Below are positions 16,507-25,075 of a DNA stretch of 46,182 bases, piece after piece (position 1 is the stretch's first letter; the number at the start of each line of letters is the position of its first letter). This DNA is from Mesorhizobium sp. WSM4306 (GTDB lineage: Bacteria; Pseudomonadota; Alphaproteobacteria; Rhizobiales; Rhizobiaceae). Location of the stretch: contig NZ_VFTC01000039.1 in assembly GCF_007003975.1 (NCBI RefSeq), positions 1-46,182 on the forward strand. Reading direction: 5' to 3'. Made by a program: the position numbers and the translations under genes. The notes below the pieces were generated by a model, which worked only from the letters and a program-made list of their open reading frames with translations, was not told the origin of the DNA and did not search any database.

Positions 16507-17122
16507 GTTTTCCTGGGATGTTCGCAGTCCAATCGACCGGGCGCTTGTTGCCGGCGCTTATGGTGCACGGGGCGATGCCGGCGTGTCACTGACCGAGATC
16601 CGCAACTTCGACCTCGTCCAGGTGATGGCGCGGCGCGGCAAGGCGGCTGATGTGGCCAAGGCCGCGAAGGCGCGCTTCGGTATCGCGGCTCCGGAAACGC
16701 CCAAGGCGGTCGGCACGGCCGACGCAACGCTGATCTGGTCGGGGCCCGACCAGTTCCTGGTGCTGTCCAAGGACGGCAGACACACGATGGATACCCTAGC
16801 GCCCGTCTTTGCCGGCTCGGCCTCGCTTTCCGATCAGTCGCATGCCCGGGCGCTGATCAGCATCTCCGGCGACAAGGCGCGCGCGATGCTTGCGAAGCTG
16901 TCTTCGATCGACCTGCATCCCGATGTGTTTGCTGTGGGTGCCGCGGCGGCTACGTCGATGGATCACACCAGCGTCACGCTGTGGCGCGGCCCGGATCGGG
17001 CCGACGGGCAGGCTGTGTTCAATCTTCTTGCATTTGCTACCTTCGCCGAGAGCCTGTGGCACACGGTTCTGGACTCGGCTGCGGAATATGGCGTGACGAT
17101 CGGCTATTCCGAGGATCTTTAG
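16499..17122 (+). CDS. mgdD: N-methylglutamate dehydrogenase subunit D (SoxG-like)
   Basis: This 207-residue gamma-type subunit of sarcosine oxidase fold resembles part of GcvT (DATLIWSGPDQFLVLSKDG, SHARALISISGDKARAML, FAESLWHTVLDSAAEYG). The GTG at 16499 is preferred because GGAGGG lies seven bases upstream and it overlaps the mgdC stop by 8 bp. An ATG at 16484 is the alternative, adding five residues, but has no ribosome site of its own. It closes the mgdABCD group; an inverted repeat element follows. Confidence 0.87.
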   Translation: MAEFSWDVRSPIDRALVAGAYGARGDAGVSLTEIRNFDLVQVMARRGKAADVAKAAKARFGIAAPETPKAVGTADATLIWSGPDQFLVLSKDGRHTMDTLAPVFAGSASLSDQSHARALISISGDKARAMLAKLSSIDLHPDVFAVGAAAATSMDHTSVTLWRGPDRADGQAVFNLLAFATFAESLWHTVLDSAAEYGVTIGYSEDL

Positions 17123-17141
17123 CGGCTAACCGGCAAAAGCT

Positions 17142-17325
17142 CGGCGCTGCCCCTCATCTGCCTGCCGGCATCTTCTCCCCGTATAGTGACGGGGAGAAGG
17201 GGGCTGTCCGCAACGGCGGCACTCCGATCTGCATCGTTGGCGATTGGCGAAATCGACCGCGGCAGTATCCTTCGCCCCGTTTACGGGGAGAAGGTGCCCG
17301 AAGGGCGGATGAGGGGCAGCGCCGA
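17142..17325. repeat. 184-bp inverted-repeat element between mgdD and tdm
   Basis: The outer arms (17142-17158 and 17309-17325) are perfect 17-bp inverted copies, CGGCGCTGCCCCTCATC and its reverse complement. Inside, further imperfect pairing includes tctccccgt/acggggaga. This fills most of the 353-bp gap between mgdD and tdm. It may act as a message end or barrier; no gene is seen in it. Confidence 0.75.
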
Positions 17326-17427
17326 CATTCGGAGACCAGGCTGGTCAGCCACTTCAATCCGAAGCGACGCGCCCGAAAAGCTACCTTCGCCTTGCCAAAC
17401 GCAACCGCGCTGCTATTCTTGCTGCTA

Positions 17428-17450
17428 AAATAATTTCACACACAGGCAAA
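17428..17450 (+). promoter_or_regulatory. Candidate operator: AAATAATTTCA-N4-CAGGCAAA (copy 2)
   Basis: Second copy of the motif found at 3982-4004, with identical halves and the same 4-base spacing. It ends 25 bp before the tdm start codon. At this distance it would overlap or lie just downstream of a promoter, fitting repression or an mRNA-level role; in copy 1 it lies 152 bp before the start codon at 4157, so position alone does not settle the mechanism. Confidence 0.5.
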
Positions 17451-17475
17451 CTTGTTTCTCGAAACCCGAGTTGAG

Positions 17476-19845
17476 ATGAGCCAGTCGCCCTACCCTGCCG
17501 TGACAGCCGGACCGCCCCGGCCAAGCCTTATCCTCAGGCCGGGCCAGGTCGCGTTGCCGCCGGGCATGGAGCGCTACACGATCCAGGGCAATGGCGCGGT
17601 GCTGATCGACGTCGAGGCCGGTGACACCATCACCGTGCGCAATGTCGAGGGCGGCCAGGCCTGCGAGTTGCTGGCGTGGGACAAGAGCGGTGTAAGCGAT
17701 CCCGGCATTCTCGGTGAGAAATCCAACAGCAATGCCGCGGGCATCAAGGCTCTGCTTGTGGATGGCGATGATAGCCTCGCTTCCGTGCGCCGCGGCCTCG
17801 AGCGCCGGCAGGTGCAGATCGACCAACCCAAGGCGGTGCGCGTCTTCAGCGGTTCGACGCCGGCGGGTACGGAACAAGCCTTTGCAGCCCAGCGCGATGG
17901 TGCGTTGCTGATTGCAGCGCCCGGCGGGCCGATGCTGGTTGACGGCCATGACACGGCAACGCCGCTCACCGTCCTTGTGCGCCGCGCCACGGTGCGCCTG
18001 AAATCGAAGTCGCAGCTGGCCGATCCGCTCGCCGATCCCGTGCTCGACCTGCGCGTCCATTCGGCAACCGCCGAATCCTATTTCGTCAAGGCCGGCGACT
18101 ATCTGCAGATCATCGATGTCGACGGCCGCCAGTGCACCGACTTCCAGTGCTTTTCGGCGCGCAAGCTGGACAAGGGCCGCGACCATCCGCTCGACGTGAC
18201 GACGACGCGCACGCTGATGGGATCGAGCTATCCGATGCCCGGCCTGCACTCGAAATATTATGACCAGGACATGGAGCCGCTGGTCGAGGTGGTGCAGGAT
18301 ACGTGCGGCCGGCACGACGCCTTCGCGCTGGCGTGCGCGGCCAAATATTACGACGACATTGGCTATCCCGGCCACACCAACTGCTCGGAGAACTTTAATC
18401 GTGCGCTGGCCGATAAAGGTGTCAATCCTCGCGCGGGCTGGATGGCGATCAACTTCTTCTTCAACACGGCGATCGACGCACATGGCGTCATGGTGTCGGA
18501 CGAGCCATGGTCGCGGGCTGGCGACTATGTGCTGCTGCGAGCGCTCACCGACATCGTCTGTGTCTCCTCCGCCTGCCCAGACGACACGACGCCGGCTAAT
18601 GGCTGGGATCTCACCGACATACATGTGCGGACCTATTCCGGCCAGCACAAATTCTCGCGAGCGATCGCCAGACGCATGACGCCCGATTCGGAACCCAAGA
18701 TGACCCGCGAGACCGCCTTCCACTCATCCTTCGCCAAGCACACCCGCAACTTCGCCGAATACAGGGGCTATTGGCTGGCCAATTCCTTCGCCAAGGAAGG
18801 ACCGATCGCCGAATACTGGGCCTGCCGGCAGGATGCGGTCATCATGGACCTGTCGCCGCTGCGCAAGTTCGAGGTCACCGGCCCGGATTCCGAAGCGCTG
18901 CTGCAATACGCGCTGACCCGTGACGTCAAGAAACTCGGTGTCGGCCAGGTCGTCTATTCCGCCATGTGCTACGAGCATGGCGGCATGATCGACGACGGCA
19001 CGCTGCTGCGGCTCGGCAAGGACAATTTCCGCTGGGTCGGCGGCGACGACCTGTCCGGCGAATGGCTGCGCGAGACGGCGAAGAAACTTGGCCTCAACGT
19101 GCTGGTGCGCTCGTCCACCGACCAGATGCACAATGTCGCCGTGCAAGGACCGAAGAGCCGTGACATCCTCCGCGATGTGATCTGGACCTCGCCGCTGCAG
19201 CCCTCCATCGACGAGCTCGAATGGTTCCGTTTCGCGGTCGCGCGCATCGGCGGCGGCAACGGCATCCCGGTCGTCGTCTCGCGCACCGGCTATACCGGCG
19301 AGCTTGGCTATGAGATCTGGTGCCATCCGCGCGATGCCGAGAAAGTTTTCGACGCCATCTGGGAGGCCGGCCAGCCGCACGGGCTGAAACCGATGGGCCT
19401 GCAGGCGCTCGACATGGTGCGCATCGAGGCCGGGCTGATCTTCGCCGGCTATGAATTCTCCGACCAGACCGACCCGTTCGAAGCCGGCATCGGCTTCACC
19501 GTGCCGTTGAAGACCAAGACCGACGACTTCATCGGCCGCGAGGCTCTGATCCGGCGCAAGGAACATCCGCAGCACAAGCTCGTAGGCCTCGACATCGACA
19601 GCAATGTCGCCGTCGGCCATGGCGATTGCGTCCATGTCGGCCGCGCCCAGATCGGCGTCGTCACCTCGGGCATGCGCTCGCCGGTGCTGAACAAGAACAT
19701 CGCGCTGGCGAGGCTCGACGTCACCCATGCGGCCATCGGCACCGAGGTCGAGATCGGCAAGCTCGACGGCCATGCCAAGCGATTGCCCGCGAAGGTGGTG
19801 GCCTTCGCCCATTACGATCCGCAGAAGACCAAGCCGCGCTCCTGA
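17476..19845 (+). CDS. tdm: Trimethylamine N-oxide demethylase (DUF1989-GcvT fusion)
   Basis: This 789-residue fusion protein combines an N-terminal DUF1989 region (~20-410) with a GcvT domain (~425-785). The first part has Cys-rich spots (QCTDFQCFS at 219-225, DTCGRHD with Cys277, GHTNC with Cys303, CVSSAC at 362-367); TMAO demethylases use this region as a metal-dependent site. The second shows SRTGYTGELGYEIW and IALARLDV and would hand formaldehyde to tetrahydrofolate. This architecture is that of Tdm, which converts TMAO to dimethylamine and formaldehyde. ATG at 17476 used; a TTG at 17452 in frame is less likely. The neighbouring dmm and N-methylglutamate genes would consume the dimethylamine. 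Confidence 0.85.
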   Translation: MSQSPYPAVTAGPPRPSLILRPGQVALPPGMERYTIQGNGAVLIDVEAGDTITVRNVEGGQACELLAWDKSGVSDPGILGEKSNSNAAGIKALLVDGDDSLASVRRGLERRQVQIDQPKAVRVFSGSTPAGTEQAFAAQRDGALLIAAPGGPMLVDGHDTATPLTVLVRRATVRLKSKSQLADPLADPVLDLRVHSATAESYFVKAGDYLQIIDVDGRQCTDFQCFSARKLDKGRDHPLDVTTTRTLMGSSYPMPGLHSKYYDQDMEPLVEVVQDTCGRHDAFALACAAKYYDDIGYPGHTNCSENFNRALADKGVNPRAGWMAINFFFNTAIDAHGVMVSDEPWSRAGDYVLLRALTDIVCVSSACPDDTTPANGWDLTDIHVRTYSGQHKFSRAIARRMTPDSEPKMTRETAFHSSFAKHTRNFAEYRGYWLANSFAKEGPIAEYWACRQDAVIMDLSPLRKFEVTGPDSEALLQYALTRDVKKLGVGQVVYSAMCYEHGGMIDDGTLLRLGKDNFRWVGGDDLSGEWLRETAKKLGLNVLVRSSTDQMHNVAVQGPKSRDILRDVIWTSPLQPSIDELEWFRFAVARIGGGNGIPVVVSRTGYTGELGYEIWCHPRDAEKVFDAIWEAGQPHGLKPMGLQALDMVRIEAGLIFAGYEFSDQTDPFEAGIGFTVPLKTKTDDFIGREALIRRKEHPQHKLVGLDIDSNVAVGHGDCVHVGRAQIGVVTSGMRSPVLNKNIALARLDVTHAAIGTEVEIGKLDGHAKRLPAKVVAFAHYDPQKTKPRS

Positions 19846-19919
19846 CGATTGCTCCCAAAGCCTGACCGAACTGCTTCGCCGGCTGCTGCCGACGTCGTTT
19901 GGGTCCTGTTTCGCAAGCG

Positions 19920-20019
19920 TGATGTGCACGACATCACAAATCGCTTGACGCGAAAGCGCGTCGGATCAATGTTCACTGTTAAGAAAAAAATACGACTGAG
20001 TGGAAACACTCAACGTCGT
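19920..20019. promoter_or_regulatory. Leader region before the second permease, with two inverted repeats
   Basis: The 252-bp gap between tdm and the permease holds TGATGT-gcacg-ACATCA (19920-19936) and TTGACGCGAAAGCGCGTC (a CG-rich hairpin). It also holds ACGACtGAGTG-gaaa-CACTCaacGTCGT (19992-20019). The last has an A-run on its left side, so on the minus strand it reads as a hairpin followed by seven Ts. Which of these are operators and which are RNA hairpins is not clear. Confidence 0.5.
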
Positions 20020-20097
20020 CGAAATTTTGCCGGGGAACAAGCTTCGCAAAGCCGAGGCATCGCCGGCCGGGAACAGCAAAAAGGGGAATTCACTGAC

Positions 20098-21807
20098 ATG
20101 AGCACCATAAGCACGGCCCTCGAGCAGCCTGCCGAAAGCAAGCTGCTCAGGCATATCGACTGGCGCGGCGCCTTCTGGGTGGCGAGCGGCGTTCCGGCCC
20201 TCGTCCTGTTTTCGATCGGCGGCATCGCCGGCACCACAGGAAAACTGGCCTTCCTGATCTGGACGGTGTCCATGATCATGGGCTTCCTGCAATCCTTCAC
20301 CTATGCCGAGATCGCCGGCCTGTTCCCGAACAAGTCGGGCGGCGCCTCGATCTACGGCGCGACCGCCTGGCTGCGTTATTCAAAGTTCATCGCGCCGCTG
20401 TCGGTGTGGTGCAACTGGTTCGCCTGGTCGCCGGTGCTGTCGCTCGGCTGTTCGATCGCCGCCGCCTATATCCTCAACGCGCTGGCGCCATTGCCGATCT
20501 TCAGCGAGACCTCGCCGGAAGTGGTCGCCTACATCGCCGCGCATGTCGGCACGGCGCCCGCCGACGCCATTGCCGCGGTGACCGCGGCGGCCACGCCGGC
20601 GATCCGCACCTGGACGCTGTGGAGCCACACGCTCGGCCCGGTGTCCTTCACCCTCAACGCCACCTTCTTCATCGGCGCTGTGCTGATGCTGATCATCTTC
20701 TCGATCCAGCATCGCGGCATTCTCGGCACCGCCAGCGTGCAAAAATATATCGGCTTGCTCGTCATCATCCCGATGCTGATCGTCGGCGTCGTGCCGATCT
20801 TCACCGGGCAGATCGACTGGGCGAACTTTTCGCCGCTGGTGCCGCTGGCCGCCGCCTACGCGCCGGAGCCCGGCTCGTGGAACGTTGCAGGCTGGACGCT
20901 GGCGCTAGGAGGCATGTTCATCGCGGCATGGTCGACCTACGGCTTCGAAACGGCTGTCTGCTACACCTCGGAGTTCAAGAACCCGGGCACCGACACGTTC
21001 AAGGCGATCTTCTATTCCGGCCTGCTCTGCATGCTCTTGTTCATCCTGGTGCCCTTTACCTTCCAGGGCGTGCTTGGCCTCAACGGCATGCTGGCGACAC
21101 CGATCGTCGACGGCTCGGGCGTCGCCGATGCACTTGCCGGCATGGTCGGCGGGGGCGCGCTGATCCACAGCCTCCTGGTGATGCTGATGATCCTGGCGCT
21201 GGTGCTGTGCATCATGACGGCGATGGCCGGCTCCTCGCGCACGCTCTACCAGGGCTCGGTTGACGGCTGGCTGCCGCGCTACCTCAGCCACGTCAACGAG
21301 CATGGCGCGCCGACGCGGGCGATGTGGACCGACCTCGTCTTCAACCTGATCGTGCTGGCCATCGCCTCGGCCGACGCGACGAGCTTCTTCTTCATCCTTG
21401 CCGTGTCGAATTGCGGCTACATAATCTTCAACTTCCTCAACCTCAACGCCGGCTGGATCCACCGCATCGACAACGGCCACATCAACCGGCCTTGGAAGGC
21501 CCCGAGTTGGCTGCTCGGCGTCGGCGCCATCTTCGCCTATGTCAACGCCATCTTCATGGGCGCCGGCGCCAAGGTGTGGAACCCGATGGCGCTATGGGCG
21601 GGCCTGATCACCGCAGCGCTGATCATCCCGGTGTTCTGCTACCGGCATTACGTCCAGGACAAGGGCAAGTTCCCCGACCACATGCTGGCCGACCTCGGCA
21701 TGGCGGGAGCCGACCTCTCGGTCAAAAAGGCCGGCATGCTGCCCTATCTGACACTGGTCGCCGGCGTGGTGGTGATGCTGCTGGCCAACTGGTATTTCGT
21801 CATCTGA
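20098..21807 (+). CDS. APC-superfamily permease downstream of tdm
   Basis: This 569-residue permease has 12-14 hydrophobic helices and is longer than the one at 5038. Typical APC marks are FSIGGIAGTTGKLAFLIW (helix 1), AEIAGLFPNKSGGASIYG and AGSSRTLYQGSVDGWLPRYL. The ATG at 20098 follows AAAAAGGGGAATT; an open frame continuing upstream covers the hairpin-rich leader and is not used. It is 252 bp after tdm on the same strand and ends in a strong terminator. It is a candidate for uptake of TMAO or another amine, because no TMAO-type ABC system is present. Substrate unproven. Confidence 0.82.
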   Translation: MSTISTALEQPAESKLLRHIDWRGAFWVASGVPALVLFSIGGIAGTTGKLAFLIWTVSMIMGFLQSFTYAEIAGLFPNKSGGASIYGATAWLRYSKFIAPLSVWCNWFAWSPVLSLGCSIAAAYILNALAPLPIFSETSPEVVAYIAAHVGTAPADAIAAVTAAATPAIRTWTLWSHTLGPVSFTLNATFFIGAVLMLIIFSIQHRGILGTASVQKYIGLLVIIPMLIVGVVPIFTGQIDWANFSPLVPLAAAYAPEPGSWNVAGWTLALGGMFIAAWSTYGFETAVCYTSEFKNPGTDTFKAIFYSGLLCMLLFILVPFTFQGVLGLNGMLATPIVDGSGVADALAGMVGGGALIHSLLVMLMILALVLCIMTAMAGSSRTLYQGSVDGWLPRYLSHVNEHGAPTRAMWTDLVFNLIVLAIASADATSFFFILAVSNCGYIIFNFLNLNAGWIHRIDNGHINRPWKAPSWLLGVGAIFAYVNAIFMGAGAKVWNPMALWAGLITAALIIPVFCYRHYVQDKGKFPDHMLADLGMAGADLSVKKAGMLPYLTLVAGVVVMLLANWYFVI

Positions 21808-21826
21808 CGACGACGGTTTGAAAAGG

Positions 21827-21860
21827 AATGGGCGCGCTTCGGCGCGCCCATTTCTTTTTT
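21827..21860. terminator. Rho-independent terminator after the permease
   Basis: AATGGGCGCGC and GCGCGCCCATT pair as an 11-bp stem around a TTCG tetraloop (21838-21841), followed by TTTCTTTTTT. It lies 20 bp after the permease stop and 35 bp before the 3' end of the oppositely oriented monooxygenase gene, so it may serve both. Confidence 0.9.
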
Positions 21861-21894
21861 GCACAAACGCATCCGAGTGTCTCAGCCAGCCTTG

Positions 21895-23250
21895 TCAACC
21901 GGCCTTGCGGATGGCCGCTTCGGAGCCTTCGAAGAAGCGGTTCGGCGGCCGCTTCAGGCCGAGATTCTCGCGCAAGGTCGTGCCCTCATATTCGCGCCGG
22001 AAGAGGCCTCTCCGCTGCAATTCGGGCACCACCTTCTCGGCGAAGTCGTCGAGACCGGCCGGCAGGTAGGGAAACATGACGTTGAAGCCATCGGATCCCT
22101 CGGCAAGCAGCCATTCCTCCATCGCGTCGGCGATGGTCTTCGGCGTGCCGACAAAGGCAAGACCGGAGTAACCGCCGAGCCGCTGCGCCAGCTGGCGGAC
22201 GGTCAAATTCTCCCGGCGCGCCAGTTCTATGACGCGCTCGCGGCCGCTCTTCGAGGCGTTGGTCTCGGGGATTTCCGGCAAGGGCGCATCGGGATCGAAG
22301 CCGGAGGCATCATGCCCCAACGCGATCGACAGCGAGGCGATGCCGCTCTCGTAGTAGACCAGACTGTCGAGCTTCGCCCGCTTGGCCTGCGCTTCCTCGA
22401 CATTGTCGCCGACGATAACGAAAGCGCCGGGCAGGATCTTGATGTCGTCACGCGAGCGGCCGAGTTTTTGCGCCCTGCCTTTGACATCGGCAAAGAAACG
22501 CTGCCCTGCGGCCAGATCGGAATGAGCGGCGAAGATGACCTCAGCCGTTTCGGCCGCCAATTGCCGCCCCGCCTCCGATGCACCGGCCTGGACGATAACC
22601 GGCCAGCCCTGCACAGGGCGGGCAATGTTGAGCGGGCCGCGCACCGAGAGATGCTCACCCTTATGGTTGAGCACATGCAGTTTGGCGGGATCGAAATAGA
22701 GCCCGCTTTCGGCGTCACGGATGAAGGCGTCGTCGGCAAAGCTGTCCCACAGGCCGGTCACGACATCGTAGAATTCCCGCGCATTGTGATAGCGCTCGTC
22801 GTGTTCAACATGTTCGTCGAGGCCGAAGTTCAGCGCCGCGTCGGGATTGGATGTGGTGACGATGTTCCAGCCGGCGCGACCGCCGCTGATATGGTCGAGC
22901 GAGGCGAAGCGGCGAGCGATGTGATAGGGCGCGTCGAAGGTCGTCGATGCCGTAGCGACCAGGCCGATATGGTCGGTGACGGCAGCCAGCGCCGACAGCA
23001 GCGTGAACGGCTCGAACGAGGTCACCGTGTGGCTGCGCCGCAGCGCCTCGATCGGCATGTTGAGCACTGCCAGATGGTCGGCCATGAAGAAGGCGTCGAA
23101 CTTCGCCGCTTCCAGCGTCTGCGCGAAACGCTTCAGATGGGCGAAGTTGAAATTGGCGTCGGGATAGGCGCCAGGATAGCGCCAGGCGCCGGTGTGAAGA
23201 CTGACCGGGCGCATGAAAGCGCCGAGCCGCAATTGCTTGTTGTCTGCCAT
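21895..23250 (-). CDS. LLM-class flavin-dependent monooxygenase (NtaA/SnaA/DszA type)
   Basis: This 451-residue luciferase-like monooxygenase uses reduced FMN supplied by a separate reductase. Family marks include LGAFMRPVSLHTGAWRYP, DAFFMADHLAVLN, HISGGRAGWNIVTTSNPDAA and YYESGIASLSIALGHD. Relatives oxidise nitrilotriacetate, EDTA, dibenzothiophene sulfone or long-chain substrates; the substrate here is unknown. The start MADNKQLRLG (23250) is used because AGGTGATC precedes it; the open frame extending to 23346 crosses a palindromic repeat. No flavin reductase gene lies adjacent. Confidence 0.88.
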   Translation of the reverse strand: MADNKQLRLGAFMRPVSLHTGAWRYPGAYPDANFNFAHLKRFAQTLEAAKFDAFFMADHLAVLNMPIEALRRSHTVTSFEPFTLLSALAAVTDHIGLVATASTTFDAPYHIARRFASLDHISGGRAGWNIVTTSNPDAALNFGLDEHVEHDERYHNAREFYDVVTGLWDSFADDAFIRDAESGLYFDPAKLHVLNHKGEHLSVRGPLNIARPVQGWPVIVQAGASEAGRQLAAETAEVIFAAHSDLAAGQRFFADVKGRAQKLGRSRDDIKILPGAFVIVGDNVEEAQAKRAKLDSLVYYESGIASLSIALGHDASGFDPDAPLPEIPETNASKSGRERVIELARRENLTVRQLAQRLGGYSGLAFVGTPKTIADAMEEWLLAEGSDGFNVMFPYLPAGLDDFAEKVVPELQRRGLFRREYEGTTLRENLGLKRPPNRFFEGSEAAIRKAG

Positions 23251-23292
23251 GGGATGATCACCTGACGTGGACGAGCGCGATCCTTTGTTGGA

Positions 23293-23361
23293 GCATGATC
23301 TCTGGGCAAAACGGTTCCCGTTTGTCCGGCAAAAACCGGTACCCACCTTTTGGGATCATGC
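23293..23361. repeat. Palindromic REP-like element upstream of the LLM monooxygenase
   Basis: Arms GCATGATC (23293-23300) and GATCATGC (23354-23361) enclose a GC-rich centre with aaaacggtt and aaaaaccggt. Same family as 13181-13231. It lies in the 214-bp gap between the monooxygenase start and the aldehyde dehydrogenase stop. Confidence 0.7.
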
Positions 23362-23464
23362 CCGCGCTCCGATATGCGACCCAAGATCGGACGGCTTTGC
23401 CGTCCTGGAAAGGAATTCTGTTTTGCGAAACCCTTGTTGCGGAGCATTTTCTGACCGGGGCCAT

Positions 23465-24958
23465 TCAATCTATTTTGATGAACACGCCCTTGGTGTTGAG
23501 ATACTCGCCGAGGTGCTCGGCGCCGCCCTCGCGGCCATAACCGCTCATCTTGTAGCCGCCGAAGGGCACTGCCGGGTCGATGGCGTGATAGGTGTTGACC
23601 CAGACCGAACCGGCGCGGATCTTTCGCGAAAGCTGGTGCGCTGTGGCGACGTTTTGGGTGAACACCCCGGCGGCAAGGCCGTAGGGCGTGTTGTTGGCGC
23701 GCTCGACGGCTTCGTCCAGCGTGTCGAAGGGCAGCGCCGAAATGACAGGACCGAAGATTTCCTCACGCGCAATCTTCATGTCGTCGGAGACACCGGCAAA
23801 GACGGTGGGCGCGACGAAGTTGCCGGCGGCGAGCGCGCCCTCCGTGAGGCGGGTACCGCCAGTGACCAGCCTTGCGCCCTCGGCCGCGCCGGCTTCCAGG
23901 TAACCGGTCACGCGTTCGAGCTGCCGCAGCGAAACCAGCGGGCCGATCTCGGTTGCCGGGTCGATGCCGTCACCGATCCTCAGACCCTGGGCGTAAGCGG
24001 CGAGCCGCGCGACGAACTCGTCATGGATGGAGCGCTCGACGAACAGGCGCGAGCCGGCGATGCAGATCTGGCCGGAATTGGCGAATACCGACATCGCCGC
24101 CACCGGGACGGCCTTGTCGAGATCGGCATCGGCGCAGACGATGACCGGGGACTTCCCGCCCAACTCCAGCGAGACGCGCTTCAGATTGCCGGCTGACGCC
24201 CGCACGATCGACTGGCCGGTCGCGGTCGAACCGGTGAAGACGACCTTGTCGACACCCAGATGCTCGGCAAGTGGCGCACCCGCCTCGGCGCCGATGCCGG
24301 TGACGATGTTGACGACGCCCGCGGGAACGCCGGCCTCGTTCATGATGTCGGCGATCAACAATGGCGTCAGCGGCGCCTCTTCCGACGGTTTCAAAACGAT
24401 GGTGCAGCCGGTGGCGAGCGCCGGGCCGATCTTCCAGATCGAGGCCGCAGTCGGCGCGTTCCACGGGATGATGGCGCCGACGACGCCGACCGGCTCCTTA
24501 AGGGTGAAGGAGACGATTTCGCCGGCCAGCGAATTGTCGATGGTCTCGCCATGCAGCACTGTGGCCATGCCGGCGTAATAGCGCAGCATGCCGATGACGC
24601 GGTTGCGATTGGCGCGGGTGCGCACGATCGGCATGCCCATGTCCGTCGTGTCGGAGCGGCTGATCTCTTCCCAATGCTTTTCGAAGAGGTCTGCGATCTT
24701 CAGCAGCAACACCTGCCGTTCATAGGGTTTGAACCGGCTCCACGGCCCGTCGAAGGCTTTTCGGGCCGCAGCGACGGCGAGCTCGATGTCCTGCCGCTCG
24801 CCGCGCGGCACGGTGGCTAGAACCGCGCCGGTTGCCGGATTGCGGGTTTCCATGGTCTGGCCCGAGCGGGCATCGACCCAGGCGCCGTCGATGAACATCT
24901 GCCGATGGCGTCCGTCGATCGGCAGGCGCAGGGCGATCGAGGTCTGGGCCAGGGTCAT
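23465..24958 (-). CDS. NAD(P)-dependent aldehyde dehydrogenase
   Basis: This 497-residue member of the aldehyde dehydrogenase superfamily has the nucleophile Cys299 (FANSGQICIAGS) and the general base Glu in LELGGKSPVIV. The Asn in VGAIIPWNAPT and the cofactor loop VFTGSTATGQSI are also present. ATG at 24958 is chosen because GGAGG stands six bases before it; the earlier ATG at 24964 follows directly on GGAGG with no spacing. Substrate cannot be assigned; it could act on aldehydes from the adjacent monooxygenase, but the two are 214 bp apart with a repeat between. Confidence 0.9.
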   Translation of the reverse strand: MTLAQTSIALRLPIDGRHRQMFIDGAWVDARSGQTMETRNPATGAVLATVPRGERQDIELAVAAARKAFDGPWSRFKPYERQVLLLKIADLFEKHWEEISRSDTTDMGMPIVRTRANRNRVIGMLRYYAGMATVLHGETIDNSLAGEIVSFTLKEPVGVVGAIIPWNAPTAASIWKIGPALATGCTIVLKPSEEAPLTPLLIADIMNEAGVPAGVVNIVTGIGAEAGAPLAEHLGVDKVVFTGSTATGQSIVRASAGNLKRVSLELGGKSPVIVCADADLDKAVPVAAMSVFANSGQICIAGSRLFVERSIHDEFVARLAAYAQGLRIGDGIDPATEIGPLVSLRQLERVTGYLEAGAAEGARLVTGGTRLTEGALAAGNFVAPTVFAGVSDDMKIAREEIFGPVISALPFDTLDEAVERANNTPYGLAAGVFTQNVATAHQLSRKIRAGSVWVNTYHAIDPAVPFGGYKMSGYGREGGAEHLGEYLNTKGVFIKID

Positions 24959-25075
24959 GATCATCCTCCACGCAACATACGGGGCATCATGGCCATCAGG
25001 ACGCCACAACGCCGCACGTCAAACGTACGGCGTTGTAGCATTTTTCCAAGGGCGCATCCTATGCGCCAGCAACGG

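Noticed and set aside
16484..17122. ATG start of mgdD at 16484
   Set aside because: The GTG at 16499 has a GGAGGG at ideal spacing and a typical overlap; the ATG has none.
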